Below are positions 1-8,299 of a stretch of DNA of 37,230 nt, piece after piece. The position numbers were made by a program, and so were the translations under genes. The notes under the pieces are model-generated. The model did not search any database, had not been told where the DNA came from, and saw nothing but the letters and a program-made list of their open reading frames with translations. Source of the stretch: Clostridia bacterium (GTDB taxonomy: Bacteria > Bacillota > Clostridia > Oscillospirales > Acutalibacteraceae); contig JAFSAC010000068.1 of assembly GCA_017442265.1 (NCBI GenBank), positions 1 to 37,230 of the forward strand, written 5' to 3'. Position 1 is the first letter of the stretch, and the number at the start of each line of letters is the position of its first letter.

Positions 1-6
1 CTCCTT

Positions 7-281
7 AGCCAAAGCATTCAAACCCGAATCAGATTTTGTGATACGGATTTTCCGCTGAGGCGTCGTTAAAATACTCGCGAATACAACCAGTATTCGCTGT
101 GTTTTTGCCTTGCTCACCAAAAAATCCGTTTATCACAAAATTCTGCGACCTGAAAGGCGCGCTTTTTTGTGTAGATTTTGGTGAAGTGTAGCGCATAAGG
201 CGATTGCCTATGTGCGACAATGAGCCGAAAGATACCGAAAAATCGCCCTTTCAGGCTGGTTCGGGTTTAAATGCTTTGGCT
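7..281. mobile_element. MITE-like element with 26-bp terminal inverted repeats
   Basis: Positions 7-32 and 256-281 are inverted copies of each other (24 of 26 positions match by eye). The outer ends read AGCCAAAGCATT and AATGCTTTGGCT. The right end stops at the first base of the nifS stop codon. The interior has no transposase. It holds only a 63-codon open frame on the minus strand (29-220) that resembles no family I know and is probably incidental. A non-autonomous transposable element is the simplest reading; a large structured 3' element of the nifS transcript is an alternative. No target-site duplication could be identified. Confidence 0.6.
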
Positions 282-1474
282 CACTCCGCAAACAGATGCC
301 GGCGCTCGCCTTTTTCGAGTTGTTCCCACACCGGGGACATCGCTCTGAGCCGGGTCACGGCATTGTTCACCTGTTCTACCACGTACGCCATTTGCTCGGG
401 GGTGTTTTCCGTATCAATGGAGAGGCGGAGCGATCCGTGCGCCACCTCGTGCGGCAGTCCGAGCGACAACAGCACGTGACTCGGGTCCAGCGACCCGGAG
501 GTGCACGCCGAGCCGGAGGAAGCGGAAATACCGGCGAAATCCAGCAACAGGAGCAGTGACTCACCCTCGATTCCCTCGAAGCAGAAGTTGACCGTGCCGG
601 GCGCCCGTTTTTCCCGGTCGCCGTTTAATTTCGAATACGGGATAGCGGAAAGTCCCTCAATGAGGGTATCCCGCATCGGCAGGATCTTTTGGTTGTTTTC
701 TTCCATATTTTCGACCGCCTGCTCCAACGCCGCGACCATCCCCAGAATGCCGGGGACGTTTTCGGTACCGGCACGGCGACCGTTTTCCTGCGCGCCGCCT
801 TCAATAAGCGGTTTTAAACGAATGCCGCGGCGCATATACAGCGCCCCGACCCCTTTAGGGCCGTTGAATTTATGAGCAGAGAGGGAGAGAAGATCGATAT
901 TGTCCTCCTCCACGTTCACCGGGATATGACCCACCGCCTGCACCGCATCGGTGTGGAAAATAACACCCTTTTCCCGGCACACGGCGCCGATCTCCCGGAT
1001 CGGCTGAACGGTACCGATCTCGTTATTGACGTACATCACCGAGACAAGTGCGGTATCCTCCCGGATCGCTTTTTTCACCTCGTCAGCGGTCACCACTCCG
1101 TTTTCGTGCACGTCCAAAAGGGTCACTTCAAAGCCCTCTTTTTCCAGTTTTTTGAGGGTGTGCAACACCGCGTGATGCTCAAACTTGGTGGAAATAATAT
1201 GTTTTTTTCCTTTTTTAGCGCCGAGAAGCGCCGCACCGATGAGCGCCTGGTTATCCGCTTCACTGCCGCCGGCGGTGAAAATATATTCCCGCGCCGCGCC
1301 GCCGAGAAGCGCCGCCATTTTCTCCCGCGCCTCTTCGAGCGCCGTTTTGGCTTCCTGCCCGACCGTATATAAACTGGAGGGGTTTCCCCACACCGTATCC
1401 ATCGCATTTAGCATCGCCTGTTTCGCGGCTTCACTCATACGGGTGGTTGCCGCATGATCCGCATATACCTTCAT
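281..1474 (-). CDS. nifS: Cysteine desulfurase, NifS/IscS family
   Basis: This 397-residue PLP enzyme removes sulfur from cysteine as a persulfide for Fe-S cluster assembly (or tRNA thiolation) in the cytoplasm. The N-terminus YADHAATT, the segment FTAGGSEADNQA, the PLP-lysine motif SAHKFNGPKG near residue 200 and the loop SSGSACTSG with the catalytic cysteine near residue 325 are all class-V aminotransferase/NifS features. Length is normal. The start has a good Shine-Dalgarno sequence (AAAGGAG). It lies 61 bases downstream of the Rrf2 gene on the same strand, an arrangement usual for Fe-S homeostasis operons. A perfect dyad between the two genes is a candidate operator. A scaffold gene (nifU) would be expected further left but is outside the window; instead a MITE-like repeat abuts the stop. 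Confidence 0.93.
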   Translation of the reverse strand: MKVYADHAATTRMSEAAKQAMLNAMDTVWGNPSSLYTVGQEAKTALEEAREKMAALLGGAAREYIFTAGGSEADNQALIGAALLGAKKGKKHIISTKFEHHAVLHTLKKLEKEGFEVTLLDVHENGVVTADEVKKAIREDTALVSVMYVNNEIGTVQPIREIGAVCREKGVIFHTDAVQAVGHIPVNVEEDNIDLLSLSAHKFNGPKGVGALYMRRGIRLKPLIEGGAQENGRRAGTENVPGILGMVAALEQAVENMEENNQKILPMRDTLIEGLSAIPYSKLNGDREKRAPGTVNFCFEGIEGESLLLLLDFAGISASSGSACTSGSLDPSHVLLSLGLPHEVAHGSLRLSIDTENTPEQMAYVVEQVNNAVTRLRAMSPVWEQLEKGERRHLFAE

Positions 1475-1521
1475 AACCGTTTCTCCTTTCGCCCCTTTTT
1501 GGGCAATTTCAGTATATCGTT

Positions 1522-1548
1522 TATTTCCTATTTTGTCAATAGGAAATA
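1522..1548. promoter_or_regulatory. Candidate Rrf2 operator between rrf2 and nifS
   Basis: TATTTCCTATT and AATAGGAAATA form a perfect 11-bp dyad with a 5-bp centre, spanning the rrf2 stop codon. The CC and GG pairs lie 7-8 bases either side of the centre, the same geometry as in the dyad over the rrf2 promoter. Binding by the neighbouring Rrf2 protein is inferred from this match. Confidence 0.55.
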
Positions 1549-1961
1549 GAACCGTCTACCTTCCCCTGAAGCAAGTCGGCAAGAGTTACCCCCGACAAAT
1601 ACTGGTCGGTCAGCTGATCCAGCCGCTGCCACATCGGCAGGGTAAGACAGGTGTCTGCGTGCTCGCAGGAGCTTTCTCCGCAGCTGATGCAGGATACCGG
1701 CGCCATAGACCCTTCGGTCACCCGCAGTACCTGCGCCACCGTGATCTCCTCGGCTTTCCTTGCCAACCGGTAGCCGCCGTCCTTCCCACGGGTACTTTCC
1801 ACCAGTCCGCCCTTATTAAGAAGCGCCACGATCATTTCGAGATATTTCATCGAAACCTGCTGACGTTCCGCAATCGTTTTCAGTGACACAAACCGATCGG
1901 CCGGCTGTTGTGCGAGTTGAAGAAGCATACCCAGCGCATACCGACCCTTGGTGGTTACCAT
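1536..1961 (-). CDS. Rrf2-family transcriptional regulator (IscR-like)
   Basis: This is a 141-residue winged-helix repressor that probably senses Fe-S cluster status and controls its own gene and nifS. The N-terminus VTTKGRYALGMLLQLA and the wing-helix segment ISMKYLEMIVALLNKGGLVESTRGKDGGYRLA-type pattern (here with VSMKYLE) are diagnostic of Rrf2/IscR. The sequence CISCGESSCEHADTC near residues 90-105 supplies the three cysteines that ligate the cluster in IscR-type members. I chose the ATG at 1961 because a GGGGG Shine-Dalgarno lies about 7 bases upstream; ATGs at 1967 and 1982 are less well placed. The IscR-like call rests on the cysteines and on nifS as neighbour. CymR-type regulators lack these cysteines. 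Confidence 0.9.
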   Translation of the reverse strand: MVTTKGRYALGMLLQLAQQPADRFVSLKTIAERQQVSMKYLEMIVALLNKGGLVESTRGKDGGYRLARKAEEITVAQVLRVTEGSMAPVSCISCGESSCEHADTCLTLPMWQRLDQLTDQYLSGVTLADLLQGKVDGSISY

Positions 1962-1993
1962 ATTCATACCCCCTTTTTTCATTGTGTCATTTC

Positions 1994-2030
1994 AATTCCC
2001 TATTATACTATAGGAATTAACAAATTGCAA
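1994..2030 (-). promoter_or_regulatory. rrf2-nifS promoter with overlapping operator dyad
   Basis: Reading leftwards, TTGCAA (2030-2025), a 17-base spacer and TATAAT (2007-2002) form a good sigma-A promoter. The dyad AATTCC-N13-GGAATT (1994-2018) covers the -10 box, as expected for autorepression. Its half-sites resemble those at 1522-1548. Confidence 0.65.
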
Positions 2031-2040
2031 CCGTTCCCGC

Positions 2041-2070
2041 AAAAAAACACCGCTCTTTCGAGCGGTGTTT
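2041..2070 (-). terminator. Intrinsic terminator after trkH
   Basis: On the minus strand AACACCGCTC-GAAA-GAGCGGTGTT is followed by a run of T. It lies directly after the trkH stop and upstream of the rrf2 promoter. Confidence 0.9.
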
Positions 2071-2080
2071 TCTCATTTTA

Positions 2081-3622
2081 TCAGATCTTTTTCCAGGTGC
2101 GGCGGTGGAAGAGGATAAATACCGGCAGAATTTCCAGTCGCCCGAGCAACATGACAAAGGTCAGCACCAGTTTGGAAAGAATGCTGTACCCGCTGTAGCT
2201 CAAATACGGACCCACCGCCTCAAATGCCGGACCGACGTTGGAGATACAGGCAAGAGAAGCGGAGAAATTACTGAAAAATCCGTGGGTCACCTCATAGGTG
2301 CCGGCATCCGATACCACCGTCACCGCTTGCCCATTCACCGGGTCAAAGGACAGCACCAGCACGCTTGCCAGCACAATAAAGAAATACAAGGTCAGAAAAG
2401 CAAATACGTCGTTAATGGTCTTTTGTTCCAGCGTTTTACCCTCAAGCTTGGCCTTGGGCACATACCGCGGATTGATCAACTTGCGCAGGTTGATATACGT
2501 ACCCTTCGCCGCCATCACGATGCGGGATACCTTCATGCCGCCGGCGGTGGATCCCGCCATGCCTCCCACAAACATCAACAAGACCAACACACTCACGGCG
2601 GTGATCGGCCAGGCACTATAATCGGCGGTCGTATACCCGGTCGTCGTCATAATCGACGCCACCTGGAACAGCGAGTGACGGAACGCTTCCTCGGTGGTGT
2701 AGGTCTGCGGGAATGCCTCAAATTTCCCTGCCAAACTCAAAAAGACCAACCCGACCGCTACCACCGCGATCCCGATATAGGTCTTAAATTCCTCACTGCG
2801 GAGAATGTCCCGCGCCCGCCCGATCAGAATCAGGTAATACAGCGCGAAGTTACAGCCAAACAACAGCAAAAAGATCGCCATAACGTACTGCGAGAAGGGG
2901 TTGAACAATTCAATGCTTCCCGGAATGAATCCGAATCCACCGGTGCCGGCGCACCCGAAGGTGGCAAGCAAGCTAAAGAAAAACTGATCGTTTTCATACC
3001 CCGGAATCGGTTTGTCCAACATCAAAATGATCACTTCAAGAACGGTCAACCCTAAATAAATCAGGTACAAAATGCGGGTGGTGACCTTCATTTTGGACAC
3101 GATCTTACCCACCTGCGGGCCCGGGCTTTCAGCACGGAGCAGGTGCATAGAGGAGCCGTCGTTGCTTTCCGGGATAAAGATCAGCACGAACACCAGAATC
3201 CCCATACCGCCGATCCAGTGAGAAAAGCTTCTCCAAAAGAGGGTGGAACGGGATAGGGCGGTAATATCGGTCACGATACTCGCCCCGGTGGTGGTAAAGC
3301 CGGACATAATTTCAAAGCAGGCGTCTACATAATGCGGAATATCCCCGTTGATCACAAAGGGGATCGCCCCAAACAGTGCCATCACGATCCAAGAAAGGGC
3401 GGTGAGAGCAAAGCCCTCTTTTTGATACAAATGATCCCGCTTTGCTTTCGGAATCTGCAGTAAAAGCCCGCCAAGCGCCAAGGCGGCGATCGGAATCGCA
3501 AAGGCAAATACGTTTTGCCACCCTTCCCGATACACAATGCTCACGATCAAAGGGGCGAGCATTAAAGCGCCCTCTAAAATCATGATCTTGCCGAGAATAT
3601 TCCCGAGTTTCTTGTAATTCAT
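2081..3622 (-). CDS. trkH: Potassium uptake protein TrkH, pore subunit
   Basis: This 513-residue membrane protein of the Trk/Ktr/HKT superfamily forms the ion-conducting part of a K+ uptake system; TrkA supplies the gating ring. The sequence shows four pore-loop-like repeats, for example TTTGASIVTD, CAGTGGFGF, TTTGYTTAD and CISNVGPAF, separated by multiple hydrophobic helices. The glycines after the TTxG-type motifs are the selectivity-filter residues in this family. The gene begins 8 bases after the trkA stop, so the two are one transcript. The C-terminal LGRLEILPVFILF is typical of TrkH. Length is normal and nothing is broken. Confidence 0.94.
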   Translation of the reverse strand: MNYKKLGNILGKIMILEGALMLAPLIVSIVYREGWQNVFAFAIPIAALALGGLLLQIPKAKRDHLYQKEGFALTALSWIVMALFGAIPFVINGDIPHYVDACFEIMSGFTTTGASIVTDITALSRSTLFWRSFSHWIGGMGILVFVLIFIPESNDGSSMHLLRAESPGPQVGKIVSKMKVTTRILYLIYLGLTVLEVIILMLDKPIPGYENDQFFFSLLATFGCAGTGGFGFIPGSIELFNPFSQYVMAIFLLLFGCNFALYYLILIGRARDILRSEEFKTYIGIAVVAVGLVFLSLAGKFEAFPQTYTTEEAFRHSLFQVASIMTTTGYTTADYSAWPITAVSVLVLLMFVGGMAGSTAGGMKVSRIVMAAKGTYINLRKLINPRYVPKAKLEGKTLEQKTINDVFAFLTLYFFIVLASVLVLSFDPVNGQAVTVVSDAGTYEVTHGFFSNFSASLACISNVGPAFEAVGPYLSYSGYSILSKLVLTFVMLLGRLEILPVFILFHRRTWKKI

Positions 3623-3630
3623 TCTATCAC

Positions 3631-4986
3631 CTAATTGATCACGTCGGTCAGATCGTCAAAGTTTTTATGGGTGGTGACCACCACCACGTTATCCCCAAGC
3701 TTGATCTCCGAATTACCGTTCGGAATGATGACCTCGTTCTTACGGATAATGCAAGCAATGAGGCAGTTGGGCTTGATATTCAACTCGCGAAGCGGACGGT
3801 CGTAGATCGTTTCCGGTTTTTTCGCCGCAAATTCCAGCGCTTCCACCTGATTATTGACCAGATGATAGAGGTTCAAAACGTTACTGCCGCGGCTATTGGC
3901 CAGCGCGCGGATATAACTGATGATGCGACCGGCCACGATATGCTTCGGGGAGACCGTGTAGTTGATCCCCAGCTCATCCAGCATACCGTACAGATCGTCG
4001 CTCTTGATCTGGGTAATGGTCTTTCGCACGTTGCGCTTATTGGCGAACATCGACACGATCATATTTTCTTCATCGATGTCGGTAAGCGCCACAAACGCAT
4101 CCATTCCCTCGATGCCTTCTTCCAAGAGCAGTTCCTGCTGGGTGCCGTTTCCGCACACCACCGTCACCCGCGGCAACCATTCCGCCAGTTCTTCCGCAAC
4201 GGCGCCGTTATTTTCAATGAGTTTGACTTCGTACTTCTTTTTAGAGAGCGCATCGGCGAGATAATACCCGATCCGTCCCCCGCCAACGATCATCACGTTT
4301 TTCAAAGGGGATTTCACCAGATTGATCTCCGCCAAAAAGTCGCCGAGTGTTTTCGCTTCGGCGGTGACGTGCAGCTTGTCCCCTTCTTCGATCATAAAGG
4401 TACCGGAAGGAATGATCACCTGATCCCCGCGCTGAACCGCACAGACCAGCACCTTCGTCGCCAGTTTTTGACCGAGGGAGATCAGGTTCTCGCCCACCAG
4501 CGGACTCCCTTCCTCCACCACGATCTCCACCAAGGATACCCGGCCTTTGGCAAACCGTTCGATCTGCGCCACCGACGGCAAGCTGATAAGGTTGAAAATT
4601 TCGCTTGCCGTTTCCCGTTCGGGGTTCACGATCATCGCAATGCCGAGATCCTCTTTCATCAAGGCGACCTGACGGCGGTAATCGGGGTTTCTGACCCGGG
4701 CAACGGTGTTTTTCGCACCGAGCTTTTTCGCCACAAGACAAGCGAGAATGTTCTGCTCATCGCTCCCGGTCAGCACGATCACAAGATCGGTGTCTTTCAT
4801 CCCGGCTTCGTTCTGAATATCCATACAGGCGCCGTTTCCGACCACGCCGAACACATCGTATTTTTCAATTAACGACTCGATCTTTTCTTTATCTTCATCA
4901 ATAATGGTGACAGTATGCCCTTCGCCCGACAAATTCTTAAGAATGGTCCGGCCAATGGTTCCGAGCCCGATAATCGCAATTTTCAT
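3631..4986 (-). CDS. trkA: Trk potassium transport regulator TrkA (two RCK domains)
   Basis: This 451-residue cytoplasmic protein binds nucleotides and gates TrkH. It has two tandem RCK_N-RCK_C units. The first Rossmann motif is IIGLGTIGRTI at residues 4-14, followed by an acidic residue in TIIDEDKE. The second is IVGGGRIGYYL at about residue 235. RCK_C (TrkA-C) segments follow each, for example SPLVGENLISLG and RPLRELNIKPN. In several Firmicutes RCK_C domains bind c-di-AMP; a DarA c-di-AMP receptor is encoded elsewhere in this window, but a link is only inference. A strong Shine-Dalgarno (GGAGGAAGG) precedes the ATG. It is the first gene of the trkAH operon. Confidence 0.94.
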   Translation of the reverse strand: MKIAIIGLGTIGRTILKNLSGEGHTVTIIDEDKEKIESLIEKYDVFGVVGNGACMDIQNEAGMKDTDLVIVLTGSDEQNILACLVAKKLGAKNTVARVRNPDYRRQVALMKEDLGIAMIVNPERETASEIFNLISLPSVAQIERFAKGRVSLVEIVVEEGSPLVGENLISLGQKLATKVLVCAVQRGDQVIIPSGTFMIEEGDKLHVTAEAKTLGDFLAEINLVKSPLKNVMIVGGGRIGYYLADALSKKKYEVKLIENNGAVAEELAEWLPRVTVVCGNGTQQELLLEEGIEGMDAFVALTDIDEENMIVSMFANKRNVRKTITQIKSDDLYGMLDELGINYTVSPKHIVAGRIISYIRALANSRGSNVLNLYHLVNNQVEALEFAAKKPETIYDRPLRELNIKPNCLIACIIRKNEVIIPNGNSEIKLGDNVVVVTTHKNFDDLTDVIN

Positions 4987-5029
4987 ATCCTTCCTCCTGT
5001 GGAATTTTGCGGCATCTTATATAGGTTAT

Positions 5030-5058
5030 ATTATGACCCTGTTGAGTGATATTGTCAA
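5030..5058 (-). promoter_or_regulatory. Promoter of trkAH
   Basis: TTGACA (5058-5053), a 17-base spacer and CATAAT (5035-5030) read leftwards, about 45 bases before the trkA start codon. Confidence 0.7.
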
Positions 5059-5131
5059 GAATATTTGTCCAAAAGCCACCCCGTTATCCCCTTCCACCGG
5101 CTTTCGTGATCTTTGCCTTTTATTCAAAAAC

Positions 5132-5171
5132 CGAAAAACGGCCCTCCCCGGTTTCTGCCCGGGAAGGACCG
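5132..5171 (-). terminator. Intrinsic terminator of the corrinoid operon
   Basis: A 13-bp GC-rich stem (5139-5151 with 5159-5171, including G-T pairs) is followed on the minus strand by TTTTT. It lies about 50 bases after the ASKHA gene stop. Confidence 0.85.
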
Positions 5172-5224
5172 CTTGCTTTAGCCACACTCGGTCATCGCCG
5201 CCGAAAAACTTCCTTTTCGGCGCT

Positions 5225-6742
5225 TTAACCGTTTTCATCATTCCAAAATCCCATATTCTCTACGTATTGGTCCCGGAAAACCGGATCACCGGAAAGCTCT
5301 ACCGTTCGGGTCTGCGCGGCAATGGCGGACGCTTGTAACGCCGCACGCTTATCCAACAAGATCATATCCGCCCCGACCAGCGCCGCATTTCCCAGCACCC
5401 GTACACGATCGGCAGAAACCGTTGGAATCAACCCGATCGCGGCCGCATTTCCTACGTCAATATACCGTCCGAATCCTCCGGCTATCGCCAGTTCCTGCAG
5501 ATCCTCTGCGGAAATGCGGGCATAATGAAGCAGCGTTTCCATGCCCGCGCGGATAGCCCCCTTTGCAAGCTGGATCATCCGTACGTCCTGTCCTGTCAGC
5601 CGCACCTCGCCATCCAACACGACCGGATCTTCCATAAGCCGGCCGGTCTCATCCAATTGCTCAAGCTTTAGCAGACAGGCAATCGCATCAACAATTCCGC
5701 TACCGCATATTCCGATCGGTGCCGCCTCATCTATCACGTGACACCGCAGTCGTCGGCCCTCCACCGTCAGCCGGTCGATGGCGCCGGTCATCCCGGTCAT
5801 ACCCATAGAAAGACCCGCTCCTTCAAAAGCCGGGCCGGCGGCGGTAGCACAACAAAGCAGCTCTCCGTTATGAAAAAGCGCGATCTCACCGTTGGTACCA
5901 ATATCTGCCAGCATAGCGGTATGCTCCGATTGATAAATCCCACTGGCCAACAGAGCGGTGGTAATATCCCCGCCCACAAAGGCCGAAATACACGGTGTGA
6001 GATACACCGATGCCCGGCAAGGCAGTTCCAACTCCTCCGCCGTCAAGGTCTCCCCAAACAGATGATCCGCTTCAAAAGGGGCTTGCGACAAGCACCGCAC
6101 GTCCCTTCCGGTGAGCAGATACAGCATGGTGGTGTTGCCGGTGATAACCATCGAATCGATCGCGGTCACCGGGATGCCGGCTTTCACCGCGCCTTCCGTC
6201 AACAGCGAAGACAGCGCCTGTCGGATACAAGTCGAAAGCTCCGCTCCCTTTCCCTCCAACGATTGGGTAATACGGGAGATCACGTCCCCACCAAAAACCG
6301 ACTGGGGATTCGGGGCGGCGACCTCTGCCCGCAAAGAGCAGCGATCATAAAGATGCAGTGCCAGCGTGGTGGTGCCGACGTCGATTGCCGCACCGTAATC
6401 GGTAAAGCAAGGGTCCCATCGGAAATCCGGCATCACCCCTTCAGCACAAATGCGGGAATGACCCGGCGAGTCGGTTAAAATACGGCAGGGTCCTTCTACC
6501 GTCGTACAACAGGCCAGGCGATATCCTGCCTGTTGTTCTTCTTTGGTAAAGCATTCCTTTTCCCGGTCGGTCAACGGACTCAATTCTCCCCAGGCACGAA
6601 CCCGGCATTTACGGCAAACTCCTTTGCCGCCGCAGATCATCGATACCCCGTGAGACGGGGTGAGCAATCGGCTGATCCGGGTGCCCCGGTCCACCAAGTG
6701 GCAGGTACCGTTGAGAACAACCTCTACACCTTCAGTTTTCAT
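5225..6742 (-). CDS. ASKHA-domain reductive activator of corrinoid proteins (RamA/COG3894-like)
   Basis: This 505-residue protein joins an N-terminal 2Fe-2S ferredoxin-like domain (CGGKGVCRKC near residues 37-46, with a further cysteine pair in LACCTT) to a C-terminal ASKHA-type ATPase domain (DUF4445). ATPase-like motifs include DVGTTTLALHLYD, FVGGDITTALLASG, DIGTNGEIALF and GICGSGIVDA. Family members reduce inactive Co(II) corrinoid to Co(I) using ATP, restarting methyl transfer after accidental oxidation. It is the last gene of a minus-strand operon encoding a corrinoid protein and two UroD-family proteins, which fits this role. It overlaps the preceding gene by 11 bases and has its own AAGGAG Shine-Dalgarno. 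Length is slightly short for the family (often about 600), but all motifs are present. Confidence 0.87.
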   Translation of the reverse strand: MKTEGVEVVLNGTCHLVDRGTRISRLLTPSHGVSMICGGKGVCRKCRVRAWGELSPLTDREKECFTKEEQQAGYRLACCTTVEGPCRILTDSPGHSRICAEGVMPDFRWDPCFTDYGAAIDVGTTTLALHLYDRCSLRAEVAAPNPQSVFGGDVISRITQSLEGKGAELSTCIRQALSSLLTEGAVKAGIPVTAIDSMVITGNTTMLYLLTGRDVRCLSQAPFEADHLFGETLTAEELELPCRASVYLTPCISAFVGGDITTALLASGIYQSEHTAMLADIGTNGEIALFHNGELLCCATAAGPAFEGAGLSMGMTGMTGAIDRLTVEGRRLRCHVIDEAAPIGICGSGIVDAIACLLKLEQLDETGRLMEDPVVLDGEVRLTGQDVRMIQLAKGAIRAGMETLLHYARISAEDLQELAIAGGFGRYIDVGNAAAIGLIPTVSADRVRVLGNAALVGADMILLDKRAALQASAIAAQTRTVELSGDPVFRDQYVENMGFWNDENG

Positions 6743-7742
6743 AAAACTCCTTCACCGCCGCAAAAAACGCGTCAATATTCTCCCATTTGGAAGCGGGCGG
6801 GATGTCACAACCGGAGGAAATCACGAAATTTTTATAGCCACAGCAAGCGTTCATTACCCGCAGAGTGGCCTCCCGAATCGAGTCCGGCGTGCCGTTACAA
6901 AACTCTGCCGCCGGATCCACGTTACCCATTGCAATAATATCAGCCGGGATATGGGGCATCATCTGTGCCATATCGATCGCATTCCCGAAATGATAGGCCG
7001 CCGATCCGGTACGCAAAATGGAGTCAATAATCGAAATGGCGCCGTCGCCGCAGTTGTGGTAGATCACCGCAAAGGTATCCTCCTGCACCGCCTCAACAAT
7101 GCGGCGCACAAACGGTTCGGAAAACTCCTCCGCCAAAGCCGGGGAAAGCAATCCGGCCAGCGGTTCGGCGATCACCACGCCGTTGGCCCCCGCCTCCTTA
7201 AAAGCGTTACAATATTGAATAATAAACCGGGTGGCTTTGTCCAATACCGTGTTCACCTTTTCCGGCTCGTCATAACAATCCATCATAATTTCGGTCACGT
7301 CCAGCAAGCGGCCGCCCAAAGAAAAGGGGCCGATCACCCCGGCCAGTACCGGACGGTCGGTGATCCGTTCCACCGCCCGTGCAATGCCTTCCACGCAAAT
7401 GCCGGTACGTCCGGCTCCAACTTCGGGCACCTCCAACGCATTGGCCGCATCCTCGTCCTCCACCAGACGTCCGATGACGGTGGGAACCTCGTGATCGCTG
7501 AACCGAACGGTCGCCCCAAACGCCTCCGCCTCCACCGACAGGTCCATTAAACTGACCGCGGCGGCGGCATCGGTACGCTGAGCGACCAGCGTTATAGCGG
7601 TCGCCTGCGCTTCGCTGTCCGAAACCAACTGCCGCAAAGACACGTCCATAAACTGTACCGCCGGGAAGGATAAGATCGGCAGGGCCTTTTTCACCGGTGC
7701 CTCCCGCAATTCTTCCAACCAAGCTTTCATATTTCGCTTCAT
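6732..7742 (-). CDS. UroD-family methylcobamide:CoM-type methyltransferase (MtaA/MtbA-like)
   Basis: This 336-residue TIM-barrel protein belongs to the uroporphyrinogen decarboxylase superfamily. In the MtaA/MtbA branch a zinc ion held by His-x-Cys and a distant Cys activates the thiol acceptor. Here YHNCGD (near residue 230) and SSGCDIPP (near 310) supply exactly this pattern, which true HemE proteins lack. In a non-methanogen the acceptor is probably not coenzyme M. Tetrahydrofolate or an unknown thiol is possible, so the reaction cannot be named. It overlaps the DUF2284 gene by 4 bases (ATGA) and the ASKHA gene by 11, indicating tight translational coupling. Confidence 0.85.
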   Translation of the reverse strand: MKRNMKAWLEELREAPVKKALPILSFPAVQFMDVSLRQLVSDSEAQATAITLVAQRTDAAAAVSLMDLSVEAEAFGATVRFSDHEVPTVIGRLVEDEDAANALEVPEVGAGRTGICVEGIARAVERITDRPVLAGVIGPFSLGGRLLDVTEIMMDCYDEPEKVNTVLDKATRFIIQYCNAFKEAGANGVVIAEPLAGLLSPALAEEFSEPFVRRIVEAVQEDTFAVIYHNCGDGAISIIDSILRTGSAAYHFGNAIDMAQMMPHIPADIIAMGNVDPAAEFCNGTPDSIREATLRVMNACCGYKNFVISSGCDIPPASKWENIDAFFAAVKEFYEN

Positions 7743-8287
7743 AGGTCTCTCTCCTTATACAACATCGCACCGAAATAGGTCACCGTATCCTGTCCGTTTA
7801 TGTATTTCATACCCGCAAGCGTAGCCAACTTGGACACGGCAATGCCGTAAGCTTCCAGCGACGGGGTCGCCAACTCCGGTTTGCGGCAGGGAAGCCCCTC
7901 TGCCTTGGCGCACACCGGGCATTCCCGACAGCCGCCGGCGCCCAAATGCAAAACGTCCAACCGTCCCTGTGCGGCAATCGCCTCCCGCAAGCGGCAGGTC
8001 AAACGATGATGGCGTTTTCCCGCCTCCATCATTCCTTCGAAATCATAGCTGTCCTCCAGCGCAGACACCGTTTGATACACCAGCGCCTTATCATACCGAC
8101 GGGCACGATCGATCAACTCGTCGATATCCCCCGCATCCGGCGGACACATATAGTTTTTTCCATAACAACCGCAGGCGTTGGAAGCACATTGTTCCCGAAA
8201 ACGACGGTCAAACTCAATATCCTCCACCTCGACCACGGCCGCTTTATAAGCACCCCAACTAAGCAGCTTTTCTATCGTCTGTTCCAT
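7739..8287 (-). CDS. DUF2284 cysteine-rich metal-binding protein
   Basis: This 182-residue protein has a cysteine-rich N-terminal motif CASNACGCYGKNYMCPP (residues about 34-50) and a second cluster CRECPVCAKAEGLPCR near residue 140, the layout of the DUF2284 family. The cysteines probably bind an Fe-S cluster or zinc. The biochemical role is not established. DUF2284 genes are often seen beside corrinoid methyltransferases, and here the gene sits between two UroD-family genes in one operon, so a role in corrinoid methyl transfer, perhaps as electron carrier to the activator, is inferred. Confidence 0.85.
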   Translation of the reverse strand: MEQTIEKLLSWGAYKAAVVEVEDIEFDRRFREQCASNACGCYGKNYMCPPDAGDIDELIDRARRYDKALVYQTVSALEDSYDFEGMMEAGKRHHRLTCRLREAIAAQGRLDVLHLGAGGCRECPVCAKAEGLPCRKPELATPSLEAYGIAVSKLATLAGMKYINGQDTVTYFGAMLYKERDL

Positions 8288-8299
8288 ATTGGCACCGCC

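Noticed and set aside
29..220. 63-codon gene inside the MITE-like element
   Set aside because: No RBS or known family, and it lies wholly within the inverted-repeat element; probably incidental.
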